This document shows positions 1 to 9,684 of a DNA stretch of 64,000 nt, piece by piece. The DNA comes from Thalassotalea insulae (GTDB lineage Bacteria; Pseudomonadota; Gammaproteobacteria; Enterobacterales; Alteromonadaceae), in NCBI RefSeq assembly GCF_030161395.1, contig NZ_BSST01000001.1, positions 1,612,001-1,676,000 on the forward strand, read 5' to 3'. Every line of letters starts with the position of its first letter. The stretch's first letter is position 1. Both the position numbers and the translations under genes were made by a program. The notes below the pieces were generated by a model, which did no database searches, was not told the origin of the DNA, and was given only the letters and a program-made list of their open reading frames with translations.

Positions 1-3
1 TCA

Positions 4-978
4 TTAACGAGCCCTTAAACTGACTTCGCCGCCATAAACAGGCTTAATATCGCCATCAGCTTCCAACAATAATGCGCCATGATTATTTATGCCACGACAT
101 ACACCAAGTGTTTCTTTATCACCAGTGATCAACTTGACTGGCTTGTTTAAATAGAGATCTTGTGCAAGCCAGTCGTCCACCATCGTTGCGATACCATGGA
201 GTTTATGCACTTCCAATCGCCGATTTAAGCACTTAATGATTTCACCGCATAGCCGATTACGATCAACAGCGATATCACTATGGGACTGCAAATCTGTCCA
301 CGGCTGGTCGATGTTCTGTGCGACATCTTTGGGCATTTCAATATTTAAGCCAATACCGATAACACTATGACAAGGTTCCAGTGCCTGCCCTTCGAGATCA
401 ATTAAAATTCCCGCCAGCTTAACACCATTGAGATAAATATCATTTGGCCACTTAAGTTCGACGTCGATATCATATAAATGACTAATCGCATCACTCACCG
501 CTAACGCTGTCACGACACTTAGGCCCATTGCGGCGGTCATTCCTTGCTCTAAATACCAATACATCGACATATAAATATGAGAGCCAAATGGTGATACCCA
601 CTGTCGCCCACGTCGTCCACGCCCAGCACTTTGATGTTCCGCAATAATCACTTGCCCCTGCTTGACCTGATTAGGGATACGACGCATGAGGTAACTGTTG
701 GTAGAATCGATTAAGGTATGCACTTCTAACTTACTGGCATAATCATTTAACGCTAGCTGCGAGAGTATTTTAGCTTTATCAAGCAAGGATAGCGGAGATG
801 CTAAACGATAGCCTTTACCTGTAACTCGGTATACATCAATACCAATATCGCTTAAACCGGCTATATGCTTAGAGACAGCCGCCCGACTAATTCCAAGTTC
901 TTTGCCAAAAAGCTCACCTGAAACAAACTGACCCGTTGCCAGTTGCTTAATAAGTTGTTCTTTTACTGAATTAGCCAT
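4..978 (-). CDS. birA: Biotin--protein ligase / biotin operon repressor BirA
   Basis: BirA attaches biotin to the carboxyl-carrier subunit of acetyl-CoA carboxylase through biotinyl-AMP and, in its two-domain form, also represses biotin synthesis genes. The 324-residue protein has the N-terminal winged-helix domain (about residues 1-60, GELFGKELGISRAAVSKHI), so it is the repressor-competent class. The ligase core shows the biotinyl-AMP loop GRGRRGRQW (about 118-126), then KWPNDIYLNGVKLAGIL, and a small C-terminal SH3-like domain. It lies 6 bases after murB, the same pairing as in E. coli. On the minus strand the stop codon overlaps an ATG (TAATG) at the window edge, so another cotranscribed gene may begin there; in relatives this is often coaX, but it cannot be seen here. 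Confidence 0.96.
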   Translation of the reverse strand: MANSVKEQLIKQLATGQFVSGELFGKELGISRAAVSKHIAGLSDIGIDVYRVTGKGYRLASPLSLLDKAKILSQLALNDYASKLEVHTLIDSTNSYLMRRIPNQVKQGQVIIAEHQSAGRGRRGRQWVSPFGSHIYMSMYWYLEQGMTAAMGLSVVTALAVSDAISHLYDIDVELKWPNDIYLNGVKLAGILIDLEGQALEPCHSVIGIGLNIEMPKDVAQNIDQPWTDLQSHSDIAVDRNRLCGEIIKCLNRRLEVHKLHGIATMVDDWLAQDLYLNKPVKLITGDKETLGVCRGINNHGALLLEADGDIKPVYGGEVSLRAR

Positions 979-984
979 ACGGTA

Positions 985-2013
985 TCAATTATTAACTTCA
1001 GTTAAATGAATCAGACCAGCACTATCTAACAGGCGCACTTCCGGTTCTAAGCAAATGGCAAATTTTTGCTTCACTTGCTGCTGAACATATTGCGCTAATT
1101 GATAGAGTTCCCTACCACTTGCCTGCCCATAGTTTACTAACACTAATGCCTGATGTTGATGGACACCAACATTACCTTGTCTATAACCTTTTAAACCACA
1201 CTGATCAATCAACCAGCCTGCCGCGAGCTTCACCTGATGATTTCGCTGCGGATAATACGGCATATCGGGGTAGCTTTGCTGCAAAGTATTAAAAACGTCC
1301 TCATCTACAACAGGATTTTTAAAAAAGCTGCCGGCATTAGGTAATTCTTTGGGATCTGGCAATTTTGACTGACGCAATTGCACCACCTGATTAAAAACCT
1401 GCTCTGCGCTTGCATCAGCACCGAGTTGTGCCAGTCCCTGATAGCTCAGTTTTGGCTGCCATGTTTTACTCAACGATAACGTTACCGAAACAATAATGCC
1501 CTTGCCAAACAAGGCGTGCTTAAAAATGCTATCACGGTAACCAAAGTGACATTGCTCATTAGTAAAATGGCGCAATGTTTGACTGCTAAATTCAAACCAG
1601 CTCACACTATCGAGAACGTCTGCCAGTTCAACCCCATAAGCGCCAATATTTTGCACGGGCGCAGCACCAATACTACCGGGGATCAGCGCTAAGTTCTCTA
1701 TGCCATAATAGCCACGATTCAGACAAAATTGCACAAACTCGTGCCAGTTTTCCGCGCTCTGTCCGGAGACTAACACCCTATCGCCACAGTCCTTAACTTC
1801 AATACCATGAAAATTCGGATGAATAATCGCGGGAGTTACGTTATTGACAAACAAGGTATTAGTGCCAGCCCCTAAAACATAGAACGGCTTATCCATTGCT
1901 TTTGCAATATTTGCTAATTCTTCAATAGAACTTGGGGAATAAAATGCCGGACAAGAACTGCTAATAGAAAAACTGTTCTCGGGATTCAGTTGTAATGCTT
2001 GCGGTGTGTTCAT
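985..2013 (-). CDS. murB: UDP-N-acetylenolpyruvoylglucosamine reductase MurB
   Basis: MurB is the cytoplasmic FAD enzyme that reduces UDP-GlcNAc-enolpyruvate to UDP-MurNAc with NADPH, the second committed step of peptidoglycan synthesis. The 342-residue length matches the type I (E. coli-like) enzyme. The FAD-binding region shows VLGAGTNTLF near residue 48 and IPGSIGAAPVQNIGAYG near 113. YRDSIFK is the type I substrate loop, and GSFFKNP (about 228-234) carries the catalytic serine. The C-terminus has the expected EPEVRLL. The start is an ATG without a convincing Shine-Dalgarno sequence. It is probably cotranscribed with birA. Confidence 0.96.
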   Translation of the reverse strand: MNTPQALQLNPENSFSISSSCPAFYSPSSIEELANIAKAMDKPFYVLGAGTNTLFVNNVTPAIIHPNFHGIEVKDCGDRVLVSGQSAENWHEFVQFCLNRGYYGIENLALIPGSIGAAPVQNIGAYGVELADVLDSVSWFEFSSQTLRHFTNEQCHFGYRDSIFKHALFGKGIIVSVTLSLSKTWQPKLSYQGLAQLGADASAEQVFNQVVQLRQSKLPDPKELPNAGSFFKNPVVDEDVFNTLQQSYPDMPYYPQRNHQVKLAAGWLIDQCGLKGYRQGNVGVHQHQALVLVNYGQASGRELYQLAQYVQQQVKQKFAICLEPEVRLLDSAGLIHLTEVNN

Positions 2014-2082
2014 GGCGACAATCAGAAAAAATTTGCCATATTGTAATAGAAAAAACAGATTATGGGTATCAATCGCCGTTCT

Positions 2083-4236
2083 TTAGCCATGCTTACGCAC
2101 GGGGAGTTTAATAATGTTGCTGGTGTCGAGGTAATACTTATTGTGATATTTTTCATTGTCAACATTTTCACTTTGATTAACCACAACGCCACTAACTGGT
2201 GCATCCACTTGATTGAGCAAACGAAGGCCAGAAGTAATATGCTCTCTTTTGGTTTTAGTACCGTGAACAACATATAGCACGCTATCAACTGAACGTGAAA
2301 TAATGACGGCATCGCTAACCGCATTGACCGGTGGTGTTTCAATAATAATGCGATCATAAAAATTACTAAACACTTTAATCAGCATATTAAAGCGTTTCAT
2401 CGAGAGAAAAGCCAATGGATTAGCAGGCGTGATCCCGGAGGTTAGAATATCCAGTCTAACCTGCTTATCACGAACAATACATTCATTAATTTGATGAGTT
2501 TTTGCCAGTAGATTTGATAAACCAGGGCGAAATTTATCTACCTTTAAAGTCTTATATAAGGTTGGATGACGCATGTCTGCTTCGATTAATAGTACCTTCT
2601 CCATTTCACCGAATGAGCGCGCTAGCTCCAAAGCAACCGTCGATTTGCCTTCATTGGGTACAGAAGAAGTGATCGCGATGACCTGCGGCGGTTTTTTACT
2701 CTGCCCTAATAACAGTGAGGTTCTTAACGAGCGAATTGCTTCGATAAAGCGATTATCTGTTTGATAGTTATCGCAGCGAGATTTAGTGGTTTTAAACTTA
2801 GGCAATACTGCGAGAATATCCGCTTCTTGAAAATTATCCAGCTTACGGCGTGAATTTAAGGTATCCATCACCAACTCTCTAACAATGATAATCAAAGATA
2901 ATAGCACCGCAGACAAGACAAAACTCATCAGCACCATCAAGCGCTTGTTTGGCGCAACCGGAGCTTTAGGCGTGATCGCTTTATCAATAAAACGCACATA
3001 GAAATTCGACTTATAATTCCCCATCGCATCCGTTTCTTTCAGACGGATCAAATAGTTATTATAGAGCTCTTTGTTAGTTTCCACTTCCCGCTGTAATTGC
3101 GAGAACTTATTATTTAGTCGGCTGATACGTAAGTATTCGGTTTTTGTTTCGTTAAGACGCGTGCTAATGGCTTTCACCTTTTCCAGTGACGAAAAGTACG
3201 CTTTTTCAATCGCGAATATCTGTTCATTTACTTGTTTAACAATATTTTGTCTTAAAGAGCTTAACTCAGCTTCAGCAGATGTCCTTTTCGGGTGTTTAGG
3301 ACCATAACGCTGTGATAGTTCGTCGATTTTTCTTTCCAGCTGTTCTTCTGAACGACGCAGCTGAATATAACTTGGGTTATGGTTAATTTCTTGAAGCTCA
3401 GCTAATTGCGTATTATTACCACGATTTTTTTGAATATACTGGTATGTCACTTTCAAGTCATCTACTGCTTTCGATGCCTTTAACGCCGAAGAAGTAAGTT
3501 CAGTTAGCTCAGATTCAATTAAACCAGCAATACCTTTAACTTCGACTATCCCTTCCTGCTCCCTAAACGTCTGCAATGCCTGTTCTGACGCTTCAAGTTT
3601 TTTCCCTAACTCTTCCAGTTGATCCACTAGCCACTGGGAAGCAGACTCTTTTGACGCTCGATGTATTTCATCCTGATACTGCAGATAAGTTTGGCCAATT
3701 TGATTTGCAACTCTACTGGCTAATTCCGCATCATAAGAAGTGAAACTGATTTTAACTAATTCGGTATCTACAATTGGCGAGATAGTTAACTGTCGTTGAA
3801 AATGTTCAACCACCTTATTAAACGAAGGAGTTTCCTTATCATCTGATTTATTACGCCAAAACATCAGCGATTCTTGATATTTACCGGAATTAAAATCCGG
3901 ATGAGCGGTTAAATTTAAACGGGTCACCACTCGTTCAGCAAACTTTCTCGAACGTAGCAGCTCATACTGGGTCTTGATCTGTTCCCAGCTAGCCGTCGAC
4001 TCATTAAATGCATCTTTAATCGATAAGGTATTCGTTGGCTTGTGGCTGCCAATCTGTAATATCGCACTGGCACGATATGAGGACTTTAATAACGACGCAT
4101 AAACAGCCACAACTAAGGTAATTAGCAGTGTCAGTAATATTATTTTCCATCGTCGATCCCACAGCGGACTTAATACCTCCTTTAAAACGACTTCTTCAGA
4201 AGTTGCTGTCTGCTGTAACTTATTGTTTTCGTTCAA
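2083..4236 (-). CDS. Wzc-like polysaccharide co-polymerase / BY-kinase
   Basis: This inner-membrane protein combines a Wzz chain-length domain with a bacterial tyrosine kinase and would control polymerisation and export of a surface polysaccharide. Visible parts are TM1 (about 31-50), a long periplasmic coiled coil, a GNVR-type segment before TM2 (about 433-455), Walker A SVPNEGKST (about 525-533), Walker A' LLIEADMR (about 549) and Walker B IIIETPP (about 630). In A' and B the usual first aspartate is glutamate. The C-terminus has a tyrosine cluster (Y697, Y701, Y702) typical of autophosphorylation sites. The start is a TTG overlapping the TGA of the preceding exporter gene (TTGA), which suggests translational coupling. 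No cognate phosphatase or glycosyltransferase lies beside it. Confidence 0.88.
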   Translation of the reverse strand: MNENNKLQQTATSEEVVLKEVLSPLWDRRWKIILLTLLITLVVAVYASLLKSSYRASAILQIGSHKPTNTLSIKDAFNESTASWEQIKTQYELLRSRKFAERVVTRLNLTAHPDFNSGKYQESLMFWRNKSDDKETPSFNKVVEHFQRQLTISPIVDTELVKISFTSYDAELASRVANQIGQTYLQYQDEIHRASKESASQWLVDQLEELGKKLEASEQALQTFREQEGIVEVKGIAGLIESELTELTSSALKASKAVDDLKVTYQYIQKNRGNNTQLAELQEINHNPSYIQLRRSEEQLERKIDELSQRYGPKHPKRTSAEAELSSLRQNIVKQVNEQIFAIEKAYFSSLEKVKAISTRLNETKTEYLRISRLNNKFSQLQREVETNKELYNNYLIRLKETDAMGNYKSNFYVRFIDKAITPKAPVAPNKRLMVLMSFVLSAVLLSLIIIVRELVMDTLNSRRKLDNFQEADILAVLPKFKTTKSRCDNYQTDNRFIEAIRSLRTSLLLGQSKKPPQVIAITSSVPNEGKSTVALELARSFGEMEKVLLIEADMRHPTLYKTLKVDKFRPGLSNLLAKTHQINECIVRDKQVRLDILTSGITPANPLAFLSMKRFNMLIKVFSNFYDRIIIETPPVNAVSDAVIISRSVDSVLYVVHGTKTKREHITSGLRLLNQVDAPVSGVVVNQSENVDNEKYHNKYYLDTSNIIKLPVRKHG

Positions 4237-4745
4237 AAGAAACTTTGCTCTATTTCAATTATATCGTCAGGCAATATCTGCGTCATCACAACCCCTTGAA
4301 TTACCTTGTTTTTACCATCAACTTTCCTTGTGATTTTCCATTCGCTTTTTGATGCCCGGCTCGCCAACCCACCAGCCAGCGCAATCGCTTTATCTAAGGT
4401 CAAATCATCCTGATAAGGATAGCCACCAGGACGGTTAACCTGGCCATGAATAAAAAATGGCCGATATTCCACAATAGACACTGTCACTTGCGGATCAACT
4501 AGATAATCCTCGAGCAAGCCAGCTCTGATTTTTTCAGCTAATGCTTTTGTTGATAACCCAAGTACATTTATGTCATCCAAAAATGGAAAGGTTATCACGC
4601 CAGATTTACTGATTTTGACATTGATACTGAGATCAGGCTCGCCATAAACTGAAATGGCTACTTCATCGCCAGCACCCAAGCGATAATCTGAAGCCTGAAC
4701 CAGGCAACTACAGCAAACAATCAGTAACGCAAGAATAAATTGCAT
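4233..4745 (-). CDS. Short Wza-like polysaccharide export protein
   Basis: This periplasmic or outer-membrane exporter has a polysaccharide-export domain (YRLGAGDEVAISVYG, about residues 20-35 from this start) followed by one SLBB-like region (FFIHGQVNRPGGYPYQ). I start it at the ATG at 4745 because that gives an 18-residue signal peptide ending in VQA before SDYRL. A start 29 codons further upstream would overlap the preceding gene and add a second hydrophobic stretch. At about 170 residues it is much shorter than E. coli Wza (about 380) and lacks its extra domains and C-terminal pore helix. No lipobox is evident despite several cysteines. The outer-membrane channel could be the adjacent barrel protein. 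Confidence 0.85.
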   Translation of the reverse strand: MQFILALLIVCCSCLVQASDYRLGAGDEVAISVYGEPDLSINVKISKSGVITFPFLDDINVLGLSTKALAEKIRAGLLEDYLVDPQVTVSIVEYRPFFIHGQVNRPGGYPYQDDLTLDKAIALAGGLASRASKSEWKITRKVDGKNKVIQGVVMTQILPDDIIEIEQSFF

Positions 4746-4764
4746 ATTTATTATCCAGTTATTG

Positions 4765-5967
4765 TCAGATAGTAACACTAAAACCAATAGAAACACTACT
4801 GCGCTGATAATCCAGCGTAGATTGTTGTGCATCTAAGTTAGAAACAACATAGCGTAGATAAAAAGCCAGCCAATCCAAACGCTGATAATCTAACTGTGCT
4901 TCAGCCTTAAAATACTCTTCTTCAGTGGCACTCGTTTGGTACACAATTTCTTCCTGATTTAACGCCAGTGCGATTGAACCAGCCAAAGAACGATTAAAAC
5001 GATACTGGACATCTATACGGTGTGCATCGATTAAGCGATAACTATCGGTTAGTCGATTCGCTTCCTGAAAATCCCTTTTAGATTGCAGTAGAAATTTGAT
5101 TTGCTCGACCGGATGCCACTGCCAATCAAGCTGCCACTTGAGCGCGCTATCATCTTTAAAGTTTGATTGCGCAAACTTCACTTGTTGATAGCCAATTAAA
5201 GCAGCGAGCCGAGTTGCCGCTGTTGTCTGCCATTTAATTCCCACTAACGCCGTCAATTTATCTTTATCCTGCAATGGATTGTGGTCAAAAGTGAGATCTT
5301 GATAAGCCAGCTCTGTCGCTAAATAGGAATAATCTGATAATAAATAGTCAAAGCTACTACGCACAAACTGTGTCTGGTAGTCAAGAACCTGGGTAGTCGC
5401 TCGCCGAGTCTGATAACGACTGTCATTGAGCCCTAGCGCTAAGATTAATTTCGCGATGGAATCTTTTTGCCCATATAACAACCCCGCGGTTATTTGTCGT
5501 TGTTCTTTGCTATCTCCAACGGTTAATGAGCTTGCTTTACCTAACGATAAGCCAGTGCCTCTTGCTTCATAATTAACATTTAGCTCACTTTCAATAAAAA
5601 ACGCCTTATTTACCGCAAATTTGTATTGATAGCTCGGCGCTAGCGAATAGTCTGTATGATTATCTTGTGAAAACTGCTGATATTTTAGGTGATGAAACTT
5701 ACTATCAAGAGCCAGCAGTTGTTGTTCCGCCTGAAATTGCAACTCGACTTCGGTTTTAAGTGCAAGATAATTAGTACTTTGCTTATTATTGGCTTGATAA
5801 AAAAAATTATCTAAAGTGCCAATTTCAGGTGCCAGTGACAGCTGAAATTCATTACCTGAATGACGAGTAAACATTTCTTCGGCTAAGGCAGATCCATTTG
5901 CCAGCAACAATAAAGCGTTGCAAACCCGGATAACAGCTCTTAGGGACGACATCTTTCTATTACTCAT
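4765..5967 (-). CDS. Outer-membrane beta-barrel protein of a polysaccharide export locus
   Basis: The protein has 400 residues. An N-terminal hydrophobic segment (about 10-29, ending NGSALA) looks like a signal peptide. The rest alternates polar and hydrophobic residues with many aromatics (for example LAFYLRYVVSN), and it ends in a short strand, VSIGFSVTI, as barrels do. The type and the position before the wza- and wzc-like genes resemble EpsL/VpsM-like barrels of exopolysaccharide systems. That family assignment is inference from architecture and context, not from a recognised motif. It is the first gene of a three-gene minus-strand operon whose promoter should lie in the 436-base gap upstream. 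Confidence 0.7.
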   Translation of the reverse strand: MSNRKMSSLRAVIRVCNALLLLANGSALAEEMFTRHSGNEFQLSLAPEIGTLDNFFYQANNKQSTNYLALKTEVELQFQAEQQLLALDSKFHHLKYQQFSQDNHTDYSLAPSYQYKFAVNKAFFIESELNVNYEARGTGLSLGKASSLTVGDSKEQRQITAGLLYGQKDSIAKLILALGLNDSRYQTRRATTQVLDYQTQFVRSSFDYLLSDYSYLATELAYQDLTFDHNPLQDKDKLTALVGIKWQTTAATRLAALIGYQQVKFAQSNFKDDSALKWQLDWQWHPVEQIKFLLQSKRDFQEANRLTDSYRLIDAHRIDVQYRFNRSLAGSIALALNQEEIVYQTSATEEEYFKAEAQLDYQRLDWLAFYLRYVVSNLDAQQSTLDYQRSSVSIGFSVTI

Positions 5968-6403
5968 TATGTTTTTTTATTAGGCGGCCATTGCATCTTA
6001 TTTCGGCAAAAAATACAAGTTTTATACTGAAATATTACACTTTACTAACAACACAACCATAGGCTGGTAAAAATGCAGGGATAGCGGGCAACTGGATCAG
6101 TCAATCTGCTATGTGTTAGCAGTAACAAACCTGGCCATAATAATGCGCTGCGCTATAGAACTTTCCTAGCTTCCCTGCGTTACGCCAAATAATCATTACG
6201 GCAAACTATGAGTAATAAGTTAGGGCAACAGAAAGTAAGTCAGACTTGGTTAGCTAATAACTATTTAGCATCAAGATTAAACCGAATGGCATTATCGCGC
6301 AGCAATGTTACAAAAAATTTACATTATTGCGCTTTTTACTGGAGAATAAATAGTGAACTATTGATATGCCTTTGAGGGGCTGTTTAATAAAGCCCAACAC
6401 CCC
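5968..6403. other. 436-base intergenic region between argA and the export operon
   Basis: No gene is convincingly supported here. It must hold the promoter of the barrel-wza-wzc operon on the minus strand (AT-rich stretch around 6010-6060) and the 3' end of the argA transcript. Next to the argA stop a weak inverted repeat GGGCT/AGCCC (about 6376-6395) could be a terminator, but it has no T-run. A 55-codon open frame on the plus strand (6208-6375) has no ribosome binding site and resembles nothing I know. Confidence 0.5.
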
Positions 6404-7714
6404 CTAAAGTTGTTTAATGAAGATCTTAGATTTGCGCTGAAAATTATACATCTGTTTTTTGCTTTCCGGTAACTTATCGATTGACTGTTCGACAAAGCCT
6501 TGTTCGATAAACCAGTGACCACTGACTGTTGTCAGCACGAAAACATTTGTTAGCCCTAACTGTTTTGCTTTTGCTTCAATTGCCGCAATCAAGCGTTCAC
6601 CACGGTTACCATTGCGGTAATCCGGATGGATCACAACACAGGCCACTTCACCACTGTGTGCTTCCGGATAAGGATATAGTGCGGCACAGGCAATAATTAC
6701 GTCTTCTTTTTTGATCACGGTAAAACGGTCAATTTCCACTTCCAGTAATTCGCGCGAACGCTTCACCAGGACACCTTCCTCTTCCAGCGGCTGGATCAAT
6801 TCCAAGATACCGGCAACATCATCTATGGTCGCGACCGCAACTTGTTCTTTATGATCTTTAGCGATTAAGGTGCCGGCACCATCACGGGTAAATAATTCCT
6901 GCAATAATGCGGTATCACTTTGATAACTGACACAGTGGCAACGTTCAACACCATTTTCACCACTTTGAATAATAGAGCGCAATAACAACTGACGAACATG
7001 GCAGTCTTTCTCATCCAATAAGGTTTTTACCGTCCGAACGCTACAGCTACGGATCAATTGTCCGTCCTCATCAATTAAACCATCGTCTTCAGTTAAGGCG
7101 ATCAATTTATCTGCTTTAAGTGCTATTGCTGTTTGGGTAGCTACATCTTCTAACGCCAGATTAAACACTTCGCCAGTTGGTGAATAACCGATCGGTGATA
7201 ATAGTACAATCGAGCCGTAATCAAGCTGCATATTAATACCGGCAGCATCAACTCTTCTGACAGAGCCGGTATACTTGTAATCAATACCATCACGTACACC
7301 CATTGGCTTAGCAATAACAAAATTTCCGGTGCTGACGCGAATTTGCGACCCATGCATCGGTGAATTGACTAATCCAGTAGTTAATAATGCTTCAATATGC
7401 AGACGCAGCGAACCTGTAGCATCTTTTACCGCCACTAAAGTTTCAGCATCAGTAATGCGAATATTATTTTCAATATGCCGCTCAATACCACGTCCTGCAA
7501 TGCGGTCTTCTATTTGTGGCCGTGCACCATGCACTATCACTAATTTGACGCCAAGACTGCGCAGTAAAGATATATCATGAATAATATTGGCAAAGTTTGG
7601 ATGTAACACCGCTTCACCGCCAAACATTAACACCACAGTTTTTCCGCGATGAGCATTGATATAAGGCGCGGCATTTCTAAACCACTTTACATAATTTTGA
7701 TCACTGTTATTCAT
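6404..7714 (-). CDS. argA: N-acetylglutamate synthase ArgA
   Basis: ArgA makes N-acetylglutamate from glutamate and acetyl-CoA, the first step of arginine synthesis. The 436 residues show the classical two-domain form: an amino-acid-kinase-like arginine-binding domain (about 1-290, with VVLMFGGEAVLHP and LVIVHGARPQI) and a GNAT domain (about 295-436, with VVIHPDYRNGNRGERLIAAIE as the acetyl-CoA loop). Length and order match E. coli ArgA (443 residues). It begins 21 bases after argH(A), so it is the last gene of the arginine operon. A second acetyltransferase domain of the same presumed activity is fused to the preceding gene. Confidence 0.95.
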   Translation of the reverse strand: MNNSDQNYVKWFRNAAPYINAHRGKTVVLMFGGEAVLHPNFANIIHDISLLRSLGVKLVIVHGARPQIEDRIAGRGIERHIENNIRITDAETLVAVKDATGSLRLHIEALLTTGLVNSPMHGSQIRVSTGNFVIAKPMGVRDGIDYKYTGSVRRVDAAGINMQLDYGSIVLLSPIGYSPTGEVFNLALEDVATQTAIALKADKLIALTEDDGLIDEDGQLIRSCSVRTVKTLLDEKDCHVRQLLLRSIIQSGENGVERCHCVSYQSDTALLQELFTRDGAGTLIAKDHKEQVAVATIDDVAGILELIQPLEEEGVLVKRSRELLEVEIDRFTVIKKEDVIIACAALYPYPEAHSGEVACVVIHPDYRNGNRGERLIAAIEAKAKQLGLTNVFVLTTVSGHWFIEQGFVEQSIDKLPESKKQMYNFQRKSKIFIKQL

Positions 7715-7735
7715 TAGCTATTAACTATTCCGTCA

Positions 7736-9673
7736 TTACTGCTTCTGAGCCAAAAGATATTGCATCGCCACTTCGTCAGCAGGATCTTTCCCTGGGCTGG
7801 GTTCGCTGTCTTCAATGATATTTTCTGCCAGCGAATTTTTATCAATCAGGCTAAAGCCCAGTTTGGCAAAGTATTGTGGAATGTAAGTTAAAACAATGAT
7901 CTGCTCTAATTCCATTTGATGTGCAAATTCCAACAAATACTGTACTAACGCTTGCCCTTGTCCCTGATTTTGCGCTTGCTGCTCAATTACCACAGAACGA
8001 ATTTCCGCTAAACCGGTTTGGTAGATATACAAAGACGCACAGCCAACCACTTGACCATCGAGCTCTGCAACAACAAAGTTTTGAATGTCATGAATAATAT
8101 TGTCACGGCTACGAGGTAAAATTTCGCCTTTATCCGCCCAATAGTTAACTTGCTGATAAATTTTATCAACGTCTGACATCCGGGCACGACGCACCGACAT
8201 AGCGGCTGCACGCTGAGCATCTAAGCGCTGCTTGACCTGTTTTAACGCCACCTGAATTTGCTGCTTACCCGGCGCCCCTACCACTTGTTCATTCAGTATT
8301 TCTTCATTACCTGACTGAATACTCGCCAGTGCTTTTTCTACTTGGTTGCGCGATGTCCCTCCCAAGGCCTCCCGCTTATCCAACGTAGATTCAATCGAAA
8401 GGTGCTGATAAACATCCTGCTCTATTTTTTCACTAAATTCCTGTAATTGGGTCAAGGTTAAATCTTCTAACGGACAAGCTTTATCAATCGCAGCCAATAC
8501 GACTTCGCCGACAATATGATGCGCTTCACGAAATGGAATATCTTTACTGACCAGATAATCCGCCAATTCGGTTGCATTAGCATAGCCTTGCTGCGCTGCC
8601 GCCAAGGTGCGAGAGCGATTAACTTTTAAACCATCCGCCACTAATACCGCCATTTCCATGCATTCCTGCCATGTTTCCAGTGCATCAAACAGACCTTCCT
8701 TATCTTCCTGCATATCTTTGTTATAGGCGAGTGCCAACGCTTTCATCGTGGTTAACATCCCGGTTAAAGAACCAAATACCCGTCCAGCTTTACCGCGAAT
8801 TAATTCACAGGCATCAGGGTTTTTCTTTTGCGGCATTAACGATGAACCTGAACTCACCAAATCGCTCATTTCAACAAAGCCAGCTTCACCTGAGTTATAA
8901 AAAATCAGATCTTCGGCAAAGCGCGATAAATGCATCATAGATATACTGGCAGCCGCCAACAGTTCAATGACATGATCACGGTCTGATACCGCATCTAGGC
9001 TGTTCATGGTTGCAGTTCTAAAACCCAAACGATGCGCCAAGGCGTTACGATCAATAGGATAAGCAGTGCCAGCTAAGGCACCAGAACCTAATGGCGAAAC
9101 ATCTAAACGATAAAGCGCGTCTTTTAACCGCCCAATATCACGGTTAAACATTTCCACGTAAGCTAGACACCAGTGACCAAACGTTACCGGTTGCGCCCGC
9201 TGCAAATGGGTATAACCAGGCAAGACTGTATTTTTTTCCCGCTCAGCCAAATTCATCATCGCCTGCTGCAAATTCACCAAAGCGAACAGTAAATCACCGC
9301 CTGATTCTTTACACCAAAGCTTCAAATCAGTCGCTACCTGATCGTTTCGGCTACGTCCGGTATGGAGCTTTTTACCTAAGTCACCTGTTTTTTCAATCAG
9401 CTGAATCTCTACCCAGCTATGAATATCTTCCGCATCGGATGCCAGTATTTGTTTAGGATTCTGCTCAACTGATGCTTTCAACTCATTTAATGCCGTAGTT
9501 AAACGTGCTAGCTCATCAGCCGTTAAAATGCCCACTTCATGAATCGCCTGCGCCCAAGCAATTGAACCAACAATATCTTGCACCGCCATACGGTAGTCTA
9601 CCGGCAAAGAATCATTAAATTTCTTAAATTGCACACTGGCTTTTTCTTTAAACCGTCCGCCCCATAACGCCAT
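7736..9673 (-). CDS. argH: Argininosuccinate lyase fused to an N-acetylglutamate synthase domain, ArgH(A)
   Basis: Residues 1 to about 460 are argininosuccinate lyase, which splits argininosuccinate into arginine and fumarate. The family signature GSSLMPQKKNPD and the tract TGRSRNDQVATDL are present. From about residue 492 a complete GNAT domain follows (start MSVRRARMSD, acetyl-CoA loop QNQGQGQA at about 568-575, YFAKLGF near 601). Such ArgH(A) fusions are known from Moritella, Vibrio and Alteromonas relatives, where the tail has N-acetylglutamate synthase activity. At 645 residues it is about 185 longer than plain ArgH. The order argG, argH(A), argA with short gaps indicates one transcript. 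Confidence 0.95.
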   Translation of the reverse strand: MALWGGRFKEKASVQFKKFNDSLPVDYRMAVQDIVGSIAWAQAIHEVGILTADELARLTTALNELKASVEQNPKQILASDAEDIHSWVEIQLIEKTGDLGKKLHTGRSRNDQVATDLKLWCKESGGDLLFALVNLQQAMMNLAEREKNTVLPGYTHLQRAQPVTFGHWCLAYVEMFNRDIGRLKDALYRLDVSPLGSGALAGTAYPIDRNALAHRLGFRTATMNSLDAVSDRDHVIELLAAASISMMHLSRFAEDLIFYNSGEAGFVEMSDLVSSGSSLMPQKKNPDACELIRGKAGRVFGSLTGMLTTMKALALAYNKDMQEDKEGLFDALETWQECMEMAVLVADGLKVNRSRTLAAAQQGYANATELADYLVSKDIPFREAHHIVGEVVLAAIDKACPLEDLTLTQLQEFSEKIEQDVYQHLSIESTLDKREALGGTSRNQVEKALASIQSGNEEILNEQVVGAPGKQQIQVALKQVKQRLDAQRAAAMSVRRARMSDVDKIYQQVNYWADKGEILPRSRDNIIHDIQNFVVAELDGQVVGCASLYIYQTGLAEIRSVVIEQQAQNQGQGQALVQYLLEFAHQMELEQIIVLTYIPQYFAKLGFSLIDKNSLAENIIEDSEPSPGKDPADEVAMQYLLAQKQ

Positions 9674-9684
9674 AATGTTTTACC

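Noticed and set aside
4176..4182. AAGGAGG on the minus strand inside the wzc-like gene, resembling a ribosome binding site for a later start
   Set aside because: No ATG, GTG or TTG follows in frame at a usable distance; it encodes Lys-Glu-Val by chance.
6132..6146. GG-N10-GC spacing resembling a sigma-54 promoter on the plus strand
   Set aside because: No gene lies downstream on that strand and the flanking consensus bases are poor.
6208..6375. 55-codon open frame on the plus strand (MSNKLGQQKV...)
   Set aside because: No ribosome binding site, no recognisable family and it lies in an AT-rich promoter gap; chance frame is likely.
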